A DNA stretch of 64,000 bases from NCBI RefSeq assembly GCF_003261175.1, contig NZ_QLNP01000095.1:1-64000 (forward strand), in the 5' to 3' direction. This DNA is from Arthrobacter globiformis (lineage in GTDB: Bacteria; Actinomycetota; Actinomycetes; Actinomycetales; Micrococcaceae). Below, piece after piece: positions 41,639-52,600 of this stretch; position 1 is the first letter of the stretch; each line of letters starts with the position of its first letter. A program made the position numbers and the translations under genes. Below the pieces are notes generated by a model, which saw only the letters and a program-made list of their open reading frames with translations, did no database searches and was not told the origin of the DNA.

Positions 41639-43123
41639 TCAGACGTTTTCCGAGTAGGCGGGGCGGCGGTCAGCAGACGGTGCGGGTACGACGTCGGCAG
41701 CATGCCTGGGAGCCGGATCCCCGGATCCGTGGTGCTTCGGGTTGTGGTGGCCGTATTCGGTCAGGTCGTCGTCGATGTCGGTGACGTCGTCGACGTGCAC
41801 GGGGTCCTCTGCGGGCATCGGCTCGACGGTTTCTCCGGCGAAGACGCGGCGTGCGCGGTCGGCGTCGAGGGTCCGGTCCCACCAGGCGATGAAAAGGGTG
41901 GCAACGGCATTGCCGGTGAAGTTCACGATGGCGCGGCATTCGGACATGAACTTGTCGATGCCGAAGATGAGCATGATGCCGGCGGCCGGGATGGTGCCGA
42001 TGGTGGTCAGGGTGGCGGTCAGGGCGATGAAGCCGCCGCCGGCGACGCCTGCTGCACCCTTGGAGGTCAGCAGCATGACGGCGAGCAGGCCCAGCTGCTG
42101 GCCGATGGTCAGGTCGGTGTTGGTGGCCTGGGCGATGTAGAGGGCTGCCAGGGATAGGTAGATGGCGGCGCCGTCGAGGTTGAAGCTGTAGCCGGTGGGC
42201 ACGACGAGGCCGACGGTTTCCTTCTTCACGCCGGCGTGCTCGAGCTTGCGCATCAGGCCGGGGAGGGCCGGTTCGGCGGTGGAGGTGCCCAGAATGAGCA
42301 TGTATTCCTCTTTGAGGTGCCGGATCATCGCGAAGATGTTCAGCTTCAGGAACGCCATCACGGAACCGAGGACCACCACGATGAACAGGATGGACGTGAC
42401 GTAGAAGAGGGCGATCAATCCGCCCATGCTGGTCAGCGAGGACACCCCGTACTTGCCGACGGCGAACGCCATCGCGCCGAAGGCACCCAGCGGGGCGGCC
42501 TTCATGATGAAGCTGAGGATCTTGAACATAACCGCGGTCAGGCGCTGCACACCGTCCAGGACAGGAGCGCCGACCTTGCCCATGGCGTTCAGGGCGATGC
42601 CGAAGACGACGGCGATGAAGATGATCTGCAGGATGTCGCCCTCAACGAACGGGCCCACGATGCTGCTGGGGATGATGTGGGTGAGGAACTGCCACCATTC
42701 CTGGTGTGCGCCGGCGTCGATGAGCTTCGCGGCGGACTCGGATGTCTTGATGGTGGACGCGTCCGCGTTGACGCCGTCGCCGAGGCGGAAGACATTAATG
42801 GCGACCAGGCCAAAGACCATGGCGCAGATGGTGCCGATCTGGAAGTAAGTCAGGGCCTTCAGGCCCGTCATGCCGACCTTCTTCAGGTCCGCGACGCTGG
42901 CGATGCCGCCCACGATGGTCAGGAACACGATCGGGCCGATGAGCATCTTCATGGAATTCACGAAGGTAGTGCCGATGGGTTCCATGGCGATGCCCGTGGA
43001 CGGCGCGAGCCAGCCGACCAGGATGCCGATGAGAATGGCGGTCAGAACCCAGAAGTACAGCTGCTTGTACCAGCGGGTCTTGCGGGCAGGTGCTGCCTGA
43101 CCGGCGGTGGTGATGTGGTCCAT
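41639..43123 (-). CDS. C4-dicarboxylate:cation symporter (DctA/DAACS family)
   Basis: The 494-residue protein has the DAACS plan with the GTSTAEPALPGLMRKLE serine-rich hairpin, GYSFNLDGAAIYLSLAALYIAQ and SKGAAGVAGGGFIAL, and IDKFMSECRAIVNFTGNAVAT. These residues form the substrate and cation site. Relatives import succinate, malate, fumarate or related acids; tartrate or malate is likely given the neighbours. A His/Asp-rich cytoplasmic tail of about 70 residues follows. Preceded by AGGTAGGAATC. Confidence 0.92.
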   Translation of the reverse strand: MDHITTAGQAAPARKTRWYKQLYFWVLTAILIGILVGWLAPSTGIAMEPIGTTFVNSMKMLIGPIVFLTIVGGIASVADLKKVGMTGLKALTYFQIGTICAMVFGLVAINVFRLGDGVNADASTIKTSESAAKLIDAGAHQEWWQFLTHIIPSSIVGPFVEGDILQIIFIAVVFGIALNAMGKVGAPVLDGVQRLTAVMFKILSFIMKAAPLGAFGAMAFAVGKYGVSSLTSMGGLIALFYVTSILFIVVVLGSVMAFLKLNIFAMIRHLKEEYMLILGTSTAEPALPGLMRKLEHAGVKKETVGLVVPTGYSFNLDGAAIYLSLAALYIAQATNTDLTIGQQLGLLAVMLLTSKGAAGVAGGGFIALTATLTTIGTIPAAGIMLIFGIDKFMSECRAIVNFTGNAVATLFIAWWDRTLDADRARRVFAGETVEPMPAEDPVHVDDVTDIDDDLTEYGHHNPKHHGSGDPAPRHAADVVPAPSADRRPAYSENV

Positions 43124-43176
43124 GATTCCTACCTCATTGTGGAACGTCGCTGGAGATGTCTTGAAGAATGAATGTG

Positions 43177-43216
43177 CGGGACGGGCGGGAGTTCTGCTAC
43201 CTCGCCGCCCGTCCCG
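43177..43216 (-). terminator. Hairpin between dehydrogenase and symporter genes
   Basis: Twelve-bp perfect arms (CGGGACGGGCGG and its complement) with a 16-base loop lie in the 138-base gap inside the operon. There is no T tract. It may attenuate transcription or protect an mRNA end. Confidence 0.55.
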
Positions 43217-43261
43217 GGGCTGGTTGTGCGCTCGGCGGGCCGGGCGCGGGAGGTGCTGTGG

Positions 43262-44359
43262 TTAGACGGTTGCCAGGGTGCTGGTCAGGGCCTTGATGAT
43301 CGCCTCGGTGACGTCCTCGGTGTTGGCTTCGCCGCCGATGTCGCGGGTCAGGTACCCGGCGCCGGTGGTCTGCTCGATGGCGGCCTCCACCTTCCGGGCT
43401 TCCTCGTGCAGGCCGAAGTGGTCCAGCATCAGGGCGGCGCTGGCGATCGCGCCGATCGGGTTGCTGATGCCCTTGCCGGCGATGTCGGGGGCGGATCCGT
43501 GGACCGGTTCGAACATGGACGGGAAGCGGCGCTCGGGGTTCAGGTTGGCGCTCGCGGCCAGGCCCAGGCTCCCAGCTAGTGCCGAGCCCAGGTCCGACAG
43601 GATGTCGGCGTTCAGGTTCGAGGCCACGACGACGGAGAGGTCCTCGGGCTTGAGGATGAACTTCGCGCTCATGGCGTCCACCAGGACGCTTTCGGTCTGT
43701 ACGTCCGGGTAGTCCAGGGCCACGCGGTTGAAGACTTCGTCCCAGAGGACCATGCCGTACTGCTGGGCGTTGGACTTGGTGACCGAGGAAACCTTCTTCA
43801 CCGTGCGGGTCCGGGCCAGGTCGAAGGCGAAGCGCATGATGCGTTCGCAGCCCTTCTCGGTGAACAGTGCGGTTTGCAGAGCCACTTCGTTGCCGGGGCC
43901 GCGGCCGCTGAGGTTCCGGCCGCCGAGGCCCGCGTACTCGCCTTCGCTGTTCTCGCGGACAACGATCCAGTCGAGTTCGGTGTTGTCGGCCTTGCGGAGC
44001 GGGGACTCGACGCCGGGGAGGAACTTGACCGGGCGAATGTTGGCCCACTGGTCGAAGTTCTGGGTGATGTTCAGGCGCAGGCCCCACAGGCTGATGTGGT
44101 CCGGGACGTTTTCCCAGCCGACGGCGCCGAAGTAGATGGCGTCGAAGTCCTTCAGGGCCTCCAGGCCGTTGGGGTCCATCATCTGGCCGGTCTTTTCGTA
44201 GTAGCCGCAGCCCCAGGGGAACTCGGTCCAGTCGAAGGCGAACTTGCCGCCGGAGTTCTCTGCCAGGGCGTCCAGGACGCGGCGGCCGGCGGAGACAACT
44301 TCCTTGCCGACGCCGTCTGCGGGGATTGAAGCGATGCTGAATTTCTGGGTGGCGCTCAT
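43262..44359 (-). CDS. Tartrate dehydrogenase / D-malate dehydrogenase (decarboxylating)
   Basis: The 365-residue enzyme belongs to the isocitrate/isopropylmalate dehydrogenase fold, TtuC/DmlA subfamily. Signs are IPADGVGKEV at the start, WIVVRENSEGEYAG, TKSNAQQYGMVLWDEV, and FEPVHGSAPDIAGKG near the end. TtuC-type enzymes oxidise tartrate or D-malate with NAD and can convert meso-tartrate to D-glycerate, which the glycerate kinase would use. GAGGAGG lies eight bases before the ATG at 44359. A LysR-type site lies 125-141 bases upstream. Confidence 0.9.
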   Translation of the reverse strand: MSATQKFSIASIPADGVGKEVVSAGRRVLDALAENSGGKFAFDWTEFPWGCGYYEKTGQMMDPNGLEALKDFDAIYFGAVGWENVPDHISLWGLRLNITQNFDQWANIRPVKFLPGVESPLRKADNTELDWIVVRENSEGEYAGLGGRNLSGRGPGNEVALQTALFTEKGCERIMRFAFDLARTRTVKKVSSVTKSNAQQYGMVLWDEVFNRVALDYPDVQTESVLVDAMSAKFILKPEDLSVVVASNLNADILSDLGSALAGSLGLAASANLNPERRFPSMFEPVHGSAPDIAGKGISNPIGAIASAALMLDHFGLHEEARKVEAAIEQTTGAGYLTRDIGGEANTEDVTEAIIKALTSTLATV

Positions 44360-44483
44360 GTGCCGACCTCCTCGTTGAGTTTTTTGGCAGCGTGGTCCTG
44401 TTAGCGGGGTCACACTGTTTTCTTCCTCTTCAAGTAGACGGCCCGGCGGTTATTCGCGTCCAAGACTTAGTTTGGATACGGCA

Positions 44484-44500
44484 GATAGGTTCTGCCTATC
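44484..44500. promoter_or_regulatory. LysR-type site GATAG-N7-CTATC upstream of the dehydrogenase gene
   Basis: The ATAG-N7-CTAT pattern fits the T-N11-A rule of LysR operators. It overlaps the LysR stop codon and lies 125 to 141 bases upstream of the dehydrogenase start. A closely related site occurs upstream of the LysR gene. Confidence 0.65.
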
Positions 44501-45413
44501 GCTCCAGCGACCGGTCGGCGTCCGGTTCCTTAACCACGTGCAGCTCAGCAACCTTCAAGAATGCACGGGCAGCGGGTGTCAGGCCGTCCTTCCGGCTCAG
44601 GATAGCCACGTCCAGGTGGGAAACGGGCTCGATCTGAAGGGTGCGCAGTCCGGCCTTGTGTGCCGTCGGCGCCCAGGAAGATGGCATGACGGCGTGCCCG
44701 ACGCCCGCCAGCACCAGGGGCAGGATCGAGGTCCGGTGCGCGACTTCGACGACGATTTCGGCTTTGACGCCATGGGCCAGGGCGTCGTCCACGAGCCACC
44801 TCATCAGTGACCCGCGCTGGCTGGCGATCAGCCGGTGCCCGTCCAGGTTCTCCCGCTGCATGGTGCTCCCGGCGGTGAACGTGTCTGCGTGGGGGTTGAC
44901 GATGAGGATGAGCGGCTGGCGTTCCAGGTCCAGGACGTTGACGCCGGGGACCCGGATGGGACTGGAGGAGCCGGCCAAGCCAATTTCGGTGCTGCCGCTG
45001 CGGACCGACTCGATGACCTCCTCTGGAGTGAAGGCGGCGCTGACGTTGAGGCGAACTTCCGGGTGCAGCCTGGTGAACTCGGCGGTCATGGATGTCAGCG
45101 GCTCGATGCCGGGGGAGGGCATAGTGATGATGTCCAGGCGGCCGCTCCGCAGGCCGCGGAGCGCCTGCACGGCAGACTGGGCTGCGTCCAGATCCCGCAT
45201 CACCAGCCGGGCGGGGCCCACCAGTTCCTTTCCGGCCTCGCTGAGGACAGCCCGGCGCCCGATGCGGTGGAACAGCGGCACGCCCAGGTCCTTCTCCAGG
45301 CTGGCGATGGTCTGGGACAGGGACGGCTGCGCGATGAGCAGGTGTTCTGCCGCCCGGTTGAATCCCTCGTGGTCAACCACCGCCAGGAAATACTTCAGCT
45401 TCCGGGTGTCCAC
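44496..45413 (-). CDS. LysR-family transcriptional regulator
   Basis: The 305-residue protein begins DTRKLKYFLAVVDHEGFNRAAEHLLIAQPSLSQTIASLEKDLG, a standard LysR winged HTH, followed by the periplasmic-binding-fold effector domain. The start is the GTG at 45413 because AAGGAG lies five bases before it; the frame runs further upstream through non-conserved sequence. It sits directly before, and in the direction of, the tartrate-type dehydrogenase operon, with matching sites in front of both. It likely activates the operon when the dicarboxylate is present. Confidence 0.93.
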   Translation of the reverse strand: MDTRKLKYFLAVVDHEGFNRAAEHLLIAQPSLSQTIASLEKDLGVPLFHRIGRRAVLSEAGKELVGPARLVMRDLDAAQSAVQALRGLRSGRLDIITMPSPGIEPLTSMTAEFTRLHPEVRLNVSAAFTPEEVIESVRSGSTEIGLAGSSSPIRVPGVNVLDLERQPLILIVNPHADTFTAGSTMQRENLDGHRLIASQRGSLMRWLVDDALAHGVKAEIVVEVAHRTSILPLVLAGVGHAVMPSSWAPTAHKAGLRTLQIEPVSHLDVAILSRKDGLTPAARAFLKVAELHVVKEPDADRSLER

Positions 45414-45493
45414 GCCAACTCCTTTTCCCGGCCCGTTCTGCTGTTTGGCCCGGACCTGGGCCTGCCCCTTCGTGGCGGAGGCCGGCCGAGGCT

Positions 45494-45514
45494 CTGATAG
45501 CTTACGCCTATCAG
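45494..45514. promoter_or_regulatory. LysR-type site CTGATAG-N7-CTATCAG upstream of the LysR gene
   Basis: Perfect 7-bp arms with the same ATAG-N7-CTAT core as the site at 44484. It lies about 80-100 bases before the LysR start and about 65 before the divergent SRPBCC gene, a typical place for autoregulation and divergent control. Confidence 0.75.
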
Positions 45515-45577
45515 CGGCCGCGGGACGTGATTCGAAAGCCGGCAACGCGCTGGTGAAACTGCTGGAATACTCTGAGC

Positions 45578-46033
45578 ATGGCCGTCACCCTCCAATGCAC
45601 CTCGCAGACAACCATCGGGATGACCGAACTGTTCGACCTCTCCCGGAGCATAGACGCCCATAAGGACTCGATGGCCCGTTCCCAGGAGGAAGCCGTTGGA
45701 GGCGTCACGTCGGGCCTTATCTCATTGGGGCAGGAGGTCACCTGGCGCGCCTGGCACTTCGGGCTGCCTATACGGATGACGAGCCGGATCACGGAGATGC
45801 AGGCACCGCACTACTTTGTCGATGAACAGGTCCGGGGGCCGTTCCTTCGCTTTCGCCACGTCCACGAATTCAGTGAAGTTCCGGCCGGAACTGTCATGGT
45901 GGACCGGATCGACTTCGCGGCGCCGTTCGGGCTCCTGGGACGGGTGGCGGAGAAACTCTTCCTGGCGCGCTACCTCCGAAAGCTCATTGAGACGCGCAAC
46001 CAGCACCTGACCGCCGGAGCACGGGCTGAATGA
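45578..46033 (+). CDS. SRPBCC (START-like) family protein
   Basis: The 151-residue protein matches the SRPBCC helix-grip fold: an opening beta strand with FDLSRSIDAH, the mid segment WRAWHFGLPIRMTSRITEM, PHYFVDEQVRGPFLRFRHVHEFSEV and a long C-terminal helix (ARYLRKLIETRN). Such proteins bind hydrophobic ligands and have many roles. It is divergent from the LysR gene across 164 bases that contain the LysR site, so it may belong to the same regulon. Confidence 0.85.
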   Translation: MAVTLQCTSQTTIGMTELFDLSRSIDAHKDSMARSQEEAVGGVTSGLISLGQEVTWRAWHFGLPIRMTSRITEMQAPHYFVDEQVRGPFLRFRHVHEFSEVPAGTVMVDRIDFAAPFGLLGRVAEKLFLARYLRKLIETRNQHLTAGARAE

Positions 46034-46063
46034 TGCTTCGGCGGTCAAGCGCAAGGACCCTGC

Positions 46064-49000
46064 TTATTGAACTGCGAGTTTCTGCAGGGCAAGCTCCTGT
46101 TCTGCCGCCTTCCGGGATTTCCTCGACTGGGCGAAACGAAGGTAGAGCGACGGCACGATAAACAGGTTGAGCAGCGTGGAGGTCAGGAGTCCGCCGAGGA
46201 TGACCACGGCCATCGGGTATTCAATCTCGTGACCGGGCACATCCCCCATGACGACCAGTGGCACCAGGGCAAGTCCGGTGGCAAGGGTGGTCATGAGGAT
46301 CGGGGAGAGCCGTTCACCGGCGCCCCGCAGCACGAGCGAGCCGCCGAACGGAACCCCCTCGATCCTTTCCAGGTGTTGGCAGTGGCTGATGAGCAGGATG
46401 CCGTTCCGGGCCGCGATTCCCATGACCGTCAGGAACCCCACGAGCGAACCCAGCGACAGTACCCCGCCGGTGAAGTACGCGGCCAGGACCGCTCCTACGA
46501 GCGCGATGGGCAGCGTCAGGAGGGCCAGAACGGCCAGCCGCCAGCTGCGGAAGGACGCCTGCAGGAGCACGAGGATCAGAATCAGCGCCGCAACAGCGAA
46601 AATCGTGAGTCGCTCAGTGGCTGCCTGCCGCTCAGTGTATTCGCCCAATAGCTGGACGCTGTAGCCGGCGGGCAGGTTGAGGGACTCCAGGCGTTCCTGC
46701 AGCTGTGTGACCACGCGGCCGAGGTCCGCTCCGGCGTCGATGAAGGATCCCACCTCAACCCTGCGGGAACCGTTCGTGCGGTCGATGAGGTTCGGGGTGG
46801 GCTGCACGCTGACGTCGGCGACGTCGGCGAGGCGCACACGCTTCCCGCTTGGCGTATCGATGGGCAGGTCCTGGATGGTGGTGACGCTTGCCCGGGTTTC
46901 CGGTGTACTCCAGACCTGGACGTCGTAGGCCCTTCCGTCCCGGAAGACGTCGCCCACCTCTTCCCCGGCCACGAGTGTCGCAGCAGCGCGCCGCACGTCC
47001 CCGGGCTTGAGGCCGTACTTCTCCGCCTCGGCCAGGTTCACTTTAACAGCGATCTGCGGGACGTCGACCTCAAGGGAGATGTGGGGATCGTCGGTCCCGT
47101 TTATCTCGCTGAGGATTTGTTTGACCCTCTGGGCCTGCTCGCGCAGCACGTTAAGGTCGTCGCCGTAAACCCGGACGAGGATGGGTTCGCTGGCACCCGT
47201 TAGGACTTCTTCGATCCGTTCCTTCAGATACGTCTGCACATCGCGGTGCAGGCCCGGGTATCCGTCCACGACTTCCTGGACGGCTGCGACTGTCTGCTCG
47301 TAGTTGGCGTGGCGGTCGATGCTGATCCAGTGTTCACCGGCATTGACGCCAACTATCTCGTCCGCCTGGAAGGCCTGGCCAATATGCGTTCCACAGTTAA
47401 GCACGCCGGGCACCTTGAGGAACGCCGCGCAGCCCCGCTGGGCGATGCGGTATTCCTCCGCCGCCGACGTGCCGGGTTCCGACACCCAGTGCATCAGGAA
47501 GTCGCGTTCCTTGAACGTGGGAAACAAGGACTGCCCAAGCAGCGGGGCGATCGCCAGACCAACCAGCGCCAGAGCCCCGAACCCGGCATAGCCGTATCGC
47601 GGCCGGTTCATGATGCGGGAAAGGACGGTATGGTACCCGCGCTTGAGCACCCGGACCAGCGGCGGGTCGCGTTGCTCCAGCTTTGCCCTGGCCAACAGGA
47701 TCAGGGCAAGTGCCGGCGTCACGGTCAGGGCCACGAGCATCGATGCCAGGACGGCCAGCGTGTAGGACACGGCAAGGGGCCTGAAAAACACTCCCGTCAG
47801 CCCGTCCAGGAAGAAAATGGGAAGGGCAGCCACCACAATGATCAAGGTGGCGTAGACGATGGGGCTCCGCATTTCCAGGGAAGCCTTCAGCACCACAGAG
47901 GCCGTCGATTCGCTCCCGCCGCGGCTGCGGTGCTGCCGCAAGCGGCGCATGATGTTTTCGACGTCGATGATTGCGTCGTCGACGACGACCCCCACCGCAA
48001 TGACCAGCCCGGCCAGGATCATGGTGTTGACCGATCCACCGGTTAAGTACAGCACCATGACGGCGGTGAGGAGGGAGAGCGGAATGGCGATCAGGCTGAT
48101 GAGTGCTGTCCGCCACTGGAACAGGAACGCGCTGAGGATCATGACCACCAGCAGGCAGCCCAAGAGGAGGGCAAGGCTAAGGTTGGAAACGGCCTCCTCG
48201 ATGAAGCTCGCCGGACGGAAGATGGTGGTGTCGAAGGTGATGCCGCTCATGCCCGGCTGAAGTTCGTGAAGGGCTTCCTCAACGCCCTTGGTCACGTCCA
48301 GCGTGTTGCCCCAGGGGAGCTTCTCAACAATAAGCATCAGTCCATGGCCGTTGTTGATGACTGCATCGCCGATCAGCGGCTGATGGTCCTCGACCACCCG
48401 CGCCACGTCGCCCAGATGCAGTGCGGTGCCGTGGTCTTCGCGGATGGTCACACGGGCCAGGTCCGCAGGGCTGGTGATGGGCTGGACGTGGCGGATGCTC
48501 ATCTGCTGGTTCGGGCTGCCGACGAAGCCGCCGGTGCCGATAAATTTTCCAGGCGAGTACTGGAGCAGGCCTGCGTCCACAGCCCCGGCCGTTACTTCCA
48601 TGACCTGGTTGAGTGAGACATTCTTGGCTTTGAGCTGCTCCGGCTTGACCTGGACCTGCAGCATCTGGAGCCTCTCGCCCCAGATGGCCACGTTGGCCAC
48701 GCCGGGGACCCGCAGAAGTCGGGCCCGGATGGTCCAATACGAAAGCATGGACATCTCGATCATGGACCGGCTGGACGATGTCATGCCGATTTTCATGACC
48801 CGGCTGGTCGAGGACAGCGGCTGCAGCATCACCGGGGGAGCGGCCCACGTGGGCAGGGCCGCCGTCACGGCGGCCATCCGCTCGGATACCTGCTGCCGCG
48901 CGTTGAGCAGGTCTGTGCCCTGCTTGAAGATCAGGATGATCGAGGACAGCTGGGGCACGGATTTTGACCTCAGCTCATCCAGGCCCGGCATTCCGGAGAG

Positions 49001-49213
49001 GGACGCCTCGATCGGCACAGAGACAAGTTCCTCCACCTCCTGGGCCGTGAGACCAAGGCACGCAGTCTGCACCTCGACCCGCGGTGGCGCGAACTCCGGA
49101 AAAACATCCAACGATGCCCTACTGAGCTGGACGGATCCCAGCAGCATCACCACGCAGGCGAGGGCAACTACGATCGTCCTGAACCTGAGGCTGATTCCTA
49201 CTATCCACCGCAT
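46064..49213 (-). CDS. RND permease, heavy-metal-efflux (CusA/CzcA) type, with intact proton-relay motif
   Basis: The 1049-residue protein has the RND layout: helix 1, a large extracytoplasmic loop, helices 2-6, a second loop and helices 7-12. The opening [20 protein letters not shown] and the helix-4 motif [19 protein letters not shown] (paired Asp at 412-413, Glu419) match the HME/CzcA group. Export of a metal ion or another cation is the family role; the substrate is not known. The ATG begins one base after the stub-adaptor stop. It is the last gene of the unit. Confidence 0.9.
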   Translation of the reverse strand: MRWIVGISLRFRTIVVALACVVMLLGSVQLSRASLDVFPEFAPPRVEVQTACLGLTAQEVEELVSVPIEASLSGMPGLDELRSKSVPQLSSIILIFKQGTDLLNARQQVSERMAAVTAALPTWAAPPVMLQPLSSTSRVMKIGMTSSSRSMIEMSMLSYWTIRARLLRVPGVANVAIWGERLQMLQVQVKPEQLKAKNVSLNQVMEVTAGAVDAGLLQYSPGKFIGTGGFVGSPNQQMSIRHVQPITSPADLARVTIREDHGTALHLGDVARVVEDHQPLIGDAVINNGHGLMLIVEKLPWGNTLDVTKGVEEALHELQPGMSGITFDTTIFRPASFIEEAVSNLSLALLLGCLLVVMILSAFLFQWRTALISLIAIPLSLLTAVMVLYLTGGSVNTMILAGLVIAVGVVVDDAIIDVENIMRRLRQHRSRGGSESTASVVLKASLEMRSPIVYATLIIVVAALPIFFLDGLTGVFFRPLAVSYTLAVLASMLVALTVTPALALILLARAKLEQRDPPLVRVLKRGYHTVLSRIMNRPRYGYAGFGALALVGLAIAPLLGQSLFPTFKERDFLMHWVSEPGTSAAEEYRIAQRGCAAFLKVPGVLNCGTHIGQAFQADEIVGVNAGEHWISIDRHANYEQTVAAVQEVVDGYPGLHRDVQTYLKERIEEVLTGASEPILVRVYGDDLNVLREQAQRVKQILSEINGTDDPHISLEVDVPQIAVKVNLAEAEKYGLKPGDVRRAAATLVAGEEVGDVFRDGRAYDVQVWSTPETRASVTTIQDLPIDTPSGKRVRLADVADVSVQPTPNLIDRTNGSRRVEVGSFIDAGADLGRVVTQLQERLESLNLPAGYSVQLLGEYTERQAATERLTIFAVAALILILVLLQASFRSWRLAVLALLTLPIALVGAVLAAYFTGGVLSLGSLVGFLTVMGIAARNGILLISHCQHLERIEGVPFGGSLVLRGAGERLSPILMTTLATGLALVPLVVMGDVPGHEIEYPMAVVILGGLLTSTLLNLFIVPSLYLRFAQSRKSRKAAEQELALQKLAVQ

Positions 49214-49214
49214 G

Positions 49215-49670
49215 TCAGCTCGCCACATCCAGTTCAGCGCCGAACAGCTCTGCGGCTCCCAGGGTCACCACAGTCGTGCCCGGGGCCGGACCGTCGCTCA
49301 GCGTGGCCTGTTCGCCGTCGATCCGCTCCACCGTGATGGACTGGCGGACGTAGACCCGCGGGCCGGCAATTGTGTAGACCCAGGTTTTTCCTTCGCTGTC
49401 GTAGAGGACCGCCAGGTAGGGGACGGTGAGTTTCCCGCTCTTGGCGTCCAGTTTCGTGGCCGACGTCTGGAGGCCGAGGTTCCCGGCGGCGTGTTCGTTC
49501 AGTGTGATGCGCTTCAGGTCGGTCCCGGGCACCTCCTCAAGGCTCGCGGCAGCGTCGCCGGCGGCCGCAGTCTCCGGCGAGTGCTGGCTGCAGGCCGGCA
49601 ATGCCGGTGTGAGGAGACCCAGAACGATAAGAACCATCAGGCCGCGCATCCGCGGCGAGGTCGTTGTCAT
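49215..49670 (-). CDS. Lipoprotein with only the membrane-proximal part of an RND adaptor
   Basis: The 151-residue protein has a signal peptide ending in the lipobox LPAC (Cys27). What follows resembles the C-terminal membrane-proximal domain of CzcB/CusB adaptors: VPYLAVLYDSEGKTWVYT, VYVRQSITVERIDG and PGTTVVTLGAAELFGAE. The lipoyl, hairpin and barrel domains of a full adaptor (usually 350-400 residues) are missing. In a one-membrane cell, with no outer-membrane channel to reach, a short adaptor is plausible. It sits between two RND permease genes, with one and about 15 bases on either side. Confidence 0.82.
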   Translation of the reverse strand: MTTTSPRMRGLMVLIVLGLLTPALPACSQHSPETAAAGDAAASLEEVPGTDLKRITLNEHAAGNLGLQTSATKLDAKSGKLTVPYLAVLYDSEGKTWVYTIAGPRVYVRQSITVERIDGEQATLSDGPAPGTTVVTLGAAELFGAELDVAS

Positions 49671-49685
49671 GATGCATCCCGGCTT

Positions 49686-52600
49686 TCAGGCGCCCGTCCG
49701 GGCTTCGGTGACTTCGGCGTGTGTCGTTGCTGTTCGTGTCCCTGCCTGGCTGCGTTCGAAGCGGAGCAGGATTGCGGGAAGCACGAACAGGACGAAAAGG
49801 GTGGTCGTCAGCAGGCCGCCCCAGATGATGATCGCGATGGGCTGGAGGACCTCAGTGCCTGTGACACCGCCCAGAAGCACGAGCGGAATCAGGGCGACGG
49901 CCGTGGTCACCACGGAGGCGAGGGTCGGCTTGAGCCTGTCGCGTGCGGCGCGGATAACCACCGATGGCCCCGTTGCTTGGCTATGCCTGGCGCGGAGGTT
50001 CCGGACCTCGCCGGCGAGCAGCAGGCAGCCGCGGACTGCGATGCCCAGGACGGCTGAGAACGCGACAAACGCCGTCAGGTAGTTGGCCCCGCCGTCCGCC
50101 AGGGCTGCAAAAACTCCACCCGACAGGCACGCGATCAGGCCAAGGAAAACGGCCGCTGCAAGCCGCCACCCGCCCAGCGCTGTCTGCAGCAGCACCAGGA
50201 TGCCGAAGGCAGCTACCGCTGCCAGCAGCCACAGCCACTGGAAGGAGGCTTGCTGCTGCGCGTACTGGGTCAGGATCTCCGCGTGGTAGGCCACCGGGAA
50301 CTGGATCTGCTGCAGGCCTCTTTCGATGTCCTGCTGCACATCAGTCAGCCCGCGCCCTTGGATGTCCGCCCTTACATCCACGCGCCGGGAAGTGTCGTCA
50401 TGCAGGATGACCGCATCGTTTGGAACGACACTGACCTCAGCGACGTCGCCAAGGCGCACATGCCCGCCTTTGGGGGTGTCGATCAGCAGCTCACTGACGC
50501 TGGTGAGGCTGTTCCGGGTTGCAGGTGTTCCCTTGACCACCACGGAGAAGACCTTCTGCTGCTCGTAGACGTTGCCCACCTCGATGCCCTGCAGCAGCGC
50601 GGCCGCTGCACGCCGGACTTCGCCGGGTACGACGCCCGCCTTCTGTGCCTTCGCCAAGTCCACCTTGACCTGGATGGTCGGCTGTTCGACGGGGGCTTCA
50701 ACGCGGGGATTCACCACACCGGCCGTGTGCGCGAGAACCTGCCGGACTTCCTCCGCCTTTGCCCGGAGGGTGGCCATGTCGACGCCGTAGACCCGAACGC
50801 CAAATCCGGAATCGGCAGCTTCCCGGATTTGGTCGATTTTCTGTTGCGGGTAGGTGGAGACCGTTGCGCTCAAACCCGGGTACCCTGCCACGACCCTTTG
50901 TACGTCCTCAAGGGTGCTGGAGTACGAGGCATCCTTCGCCACTCCCACCCACAGCTCCCCGGAACTGATGTCTCCCACGTGGTCGGACGTAATGGCGCGC
51001 CCAACCTCGGTGGCCACGTTGGAGACGCCCTGCACCGCCCGCAGTTCGCGGGCCGCGGTATCGGTGATCCGGACCATCTCCTGGTCGGAGGTGCCAGGCG
51101 CGGCACGCCACTGGACCACCAGCGTGTTGTCCGCCAGCACCGGCACCACAGGGTGGTTGGGGACCAGCTGCGGCGCCAACGCCAGGGCGGCGAGCGCCAT
51201 GACCGCCGCGGCGGCAAAGACCAGCGCGGGCCTGCCCGGCCGGCGGGACAGCGTCCGCCCATACCGGATCCGCAGGCGCTGCATGGCTTGGCGCTCGCGG
51301 CCCGGAGCCGTTGGGGCCGGCGGCAGCAAGAACGCCAGGGCCGCTGTCACTGTGAGCGCCACGATCATGGCGACCGCCAGCGCCAGCAGATATGCAATGA
51401 CCAGGGGCCCGAACATGGCGCCGTTTTCGCCGGGGACAAAGAGCATGGGGAGCACGCTCAGTGCCATGATCAGCAGCGCGTAGAACAGGGAGGTGCGGAC
51501 AGGCCGTAACGCACCCGCGAGCAGGGCGATCCTCGAATCCCCGGGGCCGCTTGCCTTGGATGCCCGGTAGGCCCTTGCGGCGCAGTTCAGGTCTTCCGCT
51601 ACATCCCCGATGATGACGCTCAGGGCGAGGATCATGCCGGCGAAGACCATGGTGTTCAGCCCGGCCCCGCGCAGGGTCAGCAGCAGGGCCGCAGCAATGA
51701 GGGAGAGCGGAACGGTGACCAGGGTGATCAGTGCGCTGCGCCAGGACCGGAAGACCACTCCGAACGCCGCCGCGACCAGCAGCAGCGTGACAAGCAGCGC
51801 GACACCAAGGGTGCCCATTTCCTGCTCGACGAACGACTCCTGCCGGTACACGGTGGTGTCGACGGTTACGCCGGGCAGCCCGGCCTGGAGCTCGCGCATA
51901 GTCTCGTCGAGCCCCTTCGTGACGTCCGCGGTGTTTGTCTCCGGGAATTTTTCAATCACCAGCAACAGCTCAGCGTCCTGGCCGGGCTGCGCATCACCGA
52001 TCAACGGCTGATGATCAGTCTGGACCTGCGCGACATCCCCCAGGAGCAATTTGTCACTGCTGCCCTGGACGCTGACTTTTCCGAGGTCCTCGGGAGTGGT
52101 GATGGGAAGGACATGCTGGACGCCCAGCCGCTGATGTCCCGTCTCCAGGAAGCCGCCCGTGCCCGGCGTTGAGGCCTCAAGGTAGCTCAGCGGGGACACC
52201 CAGACGGAGTTGCCCGTGGTCCTGATGACCTGGTCCAGTGTCACGCCCTTGGCTTCGAGCTGCTTGGGGTCCACGAGTACCTGCAACTGCTGGTCGCGCT
52301 GGCCCCAGATGGAAATGTTCGCTACTCCGGGAACGGCCAAAAGCGCGGGCTTCATGGTCCACCGTGCCAGCACGGACATGTCGATGGGGGACATGTCCGT
52401 GGACGTGAGCCTGACCATCATCACCCGGCTGGTGGAGGACAGTGGTTGCATGAGCACGGGTGCTGCCGACACGTTGGGCAGCGCCCTGGCCTGGGTCAGG
52501 CGCTCAGCGACGAGCTGGCGTGCCCGGAACATGTCCGTACCCGGCTGGAAGACCAGCTGGATTGAGGACAGGCCGGGAAGTGACTTGGAACGGATAGCCT

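Noticed and set aside
48426-50057. 543-codon plus-strand open frame
   Set aside because: It crosses the ends of two RND permeases and the adaptor on the opposite strand and has no domain.
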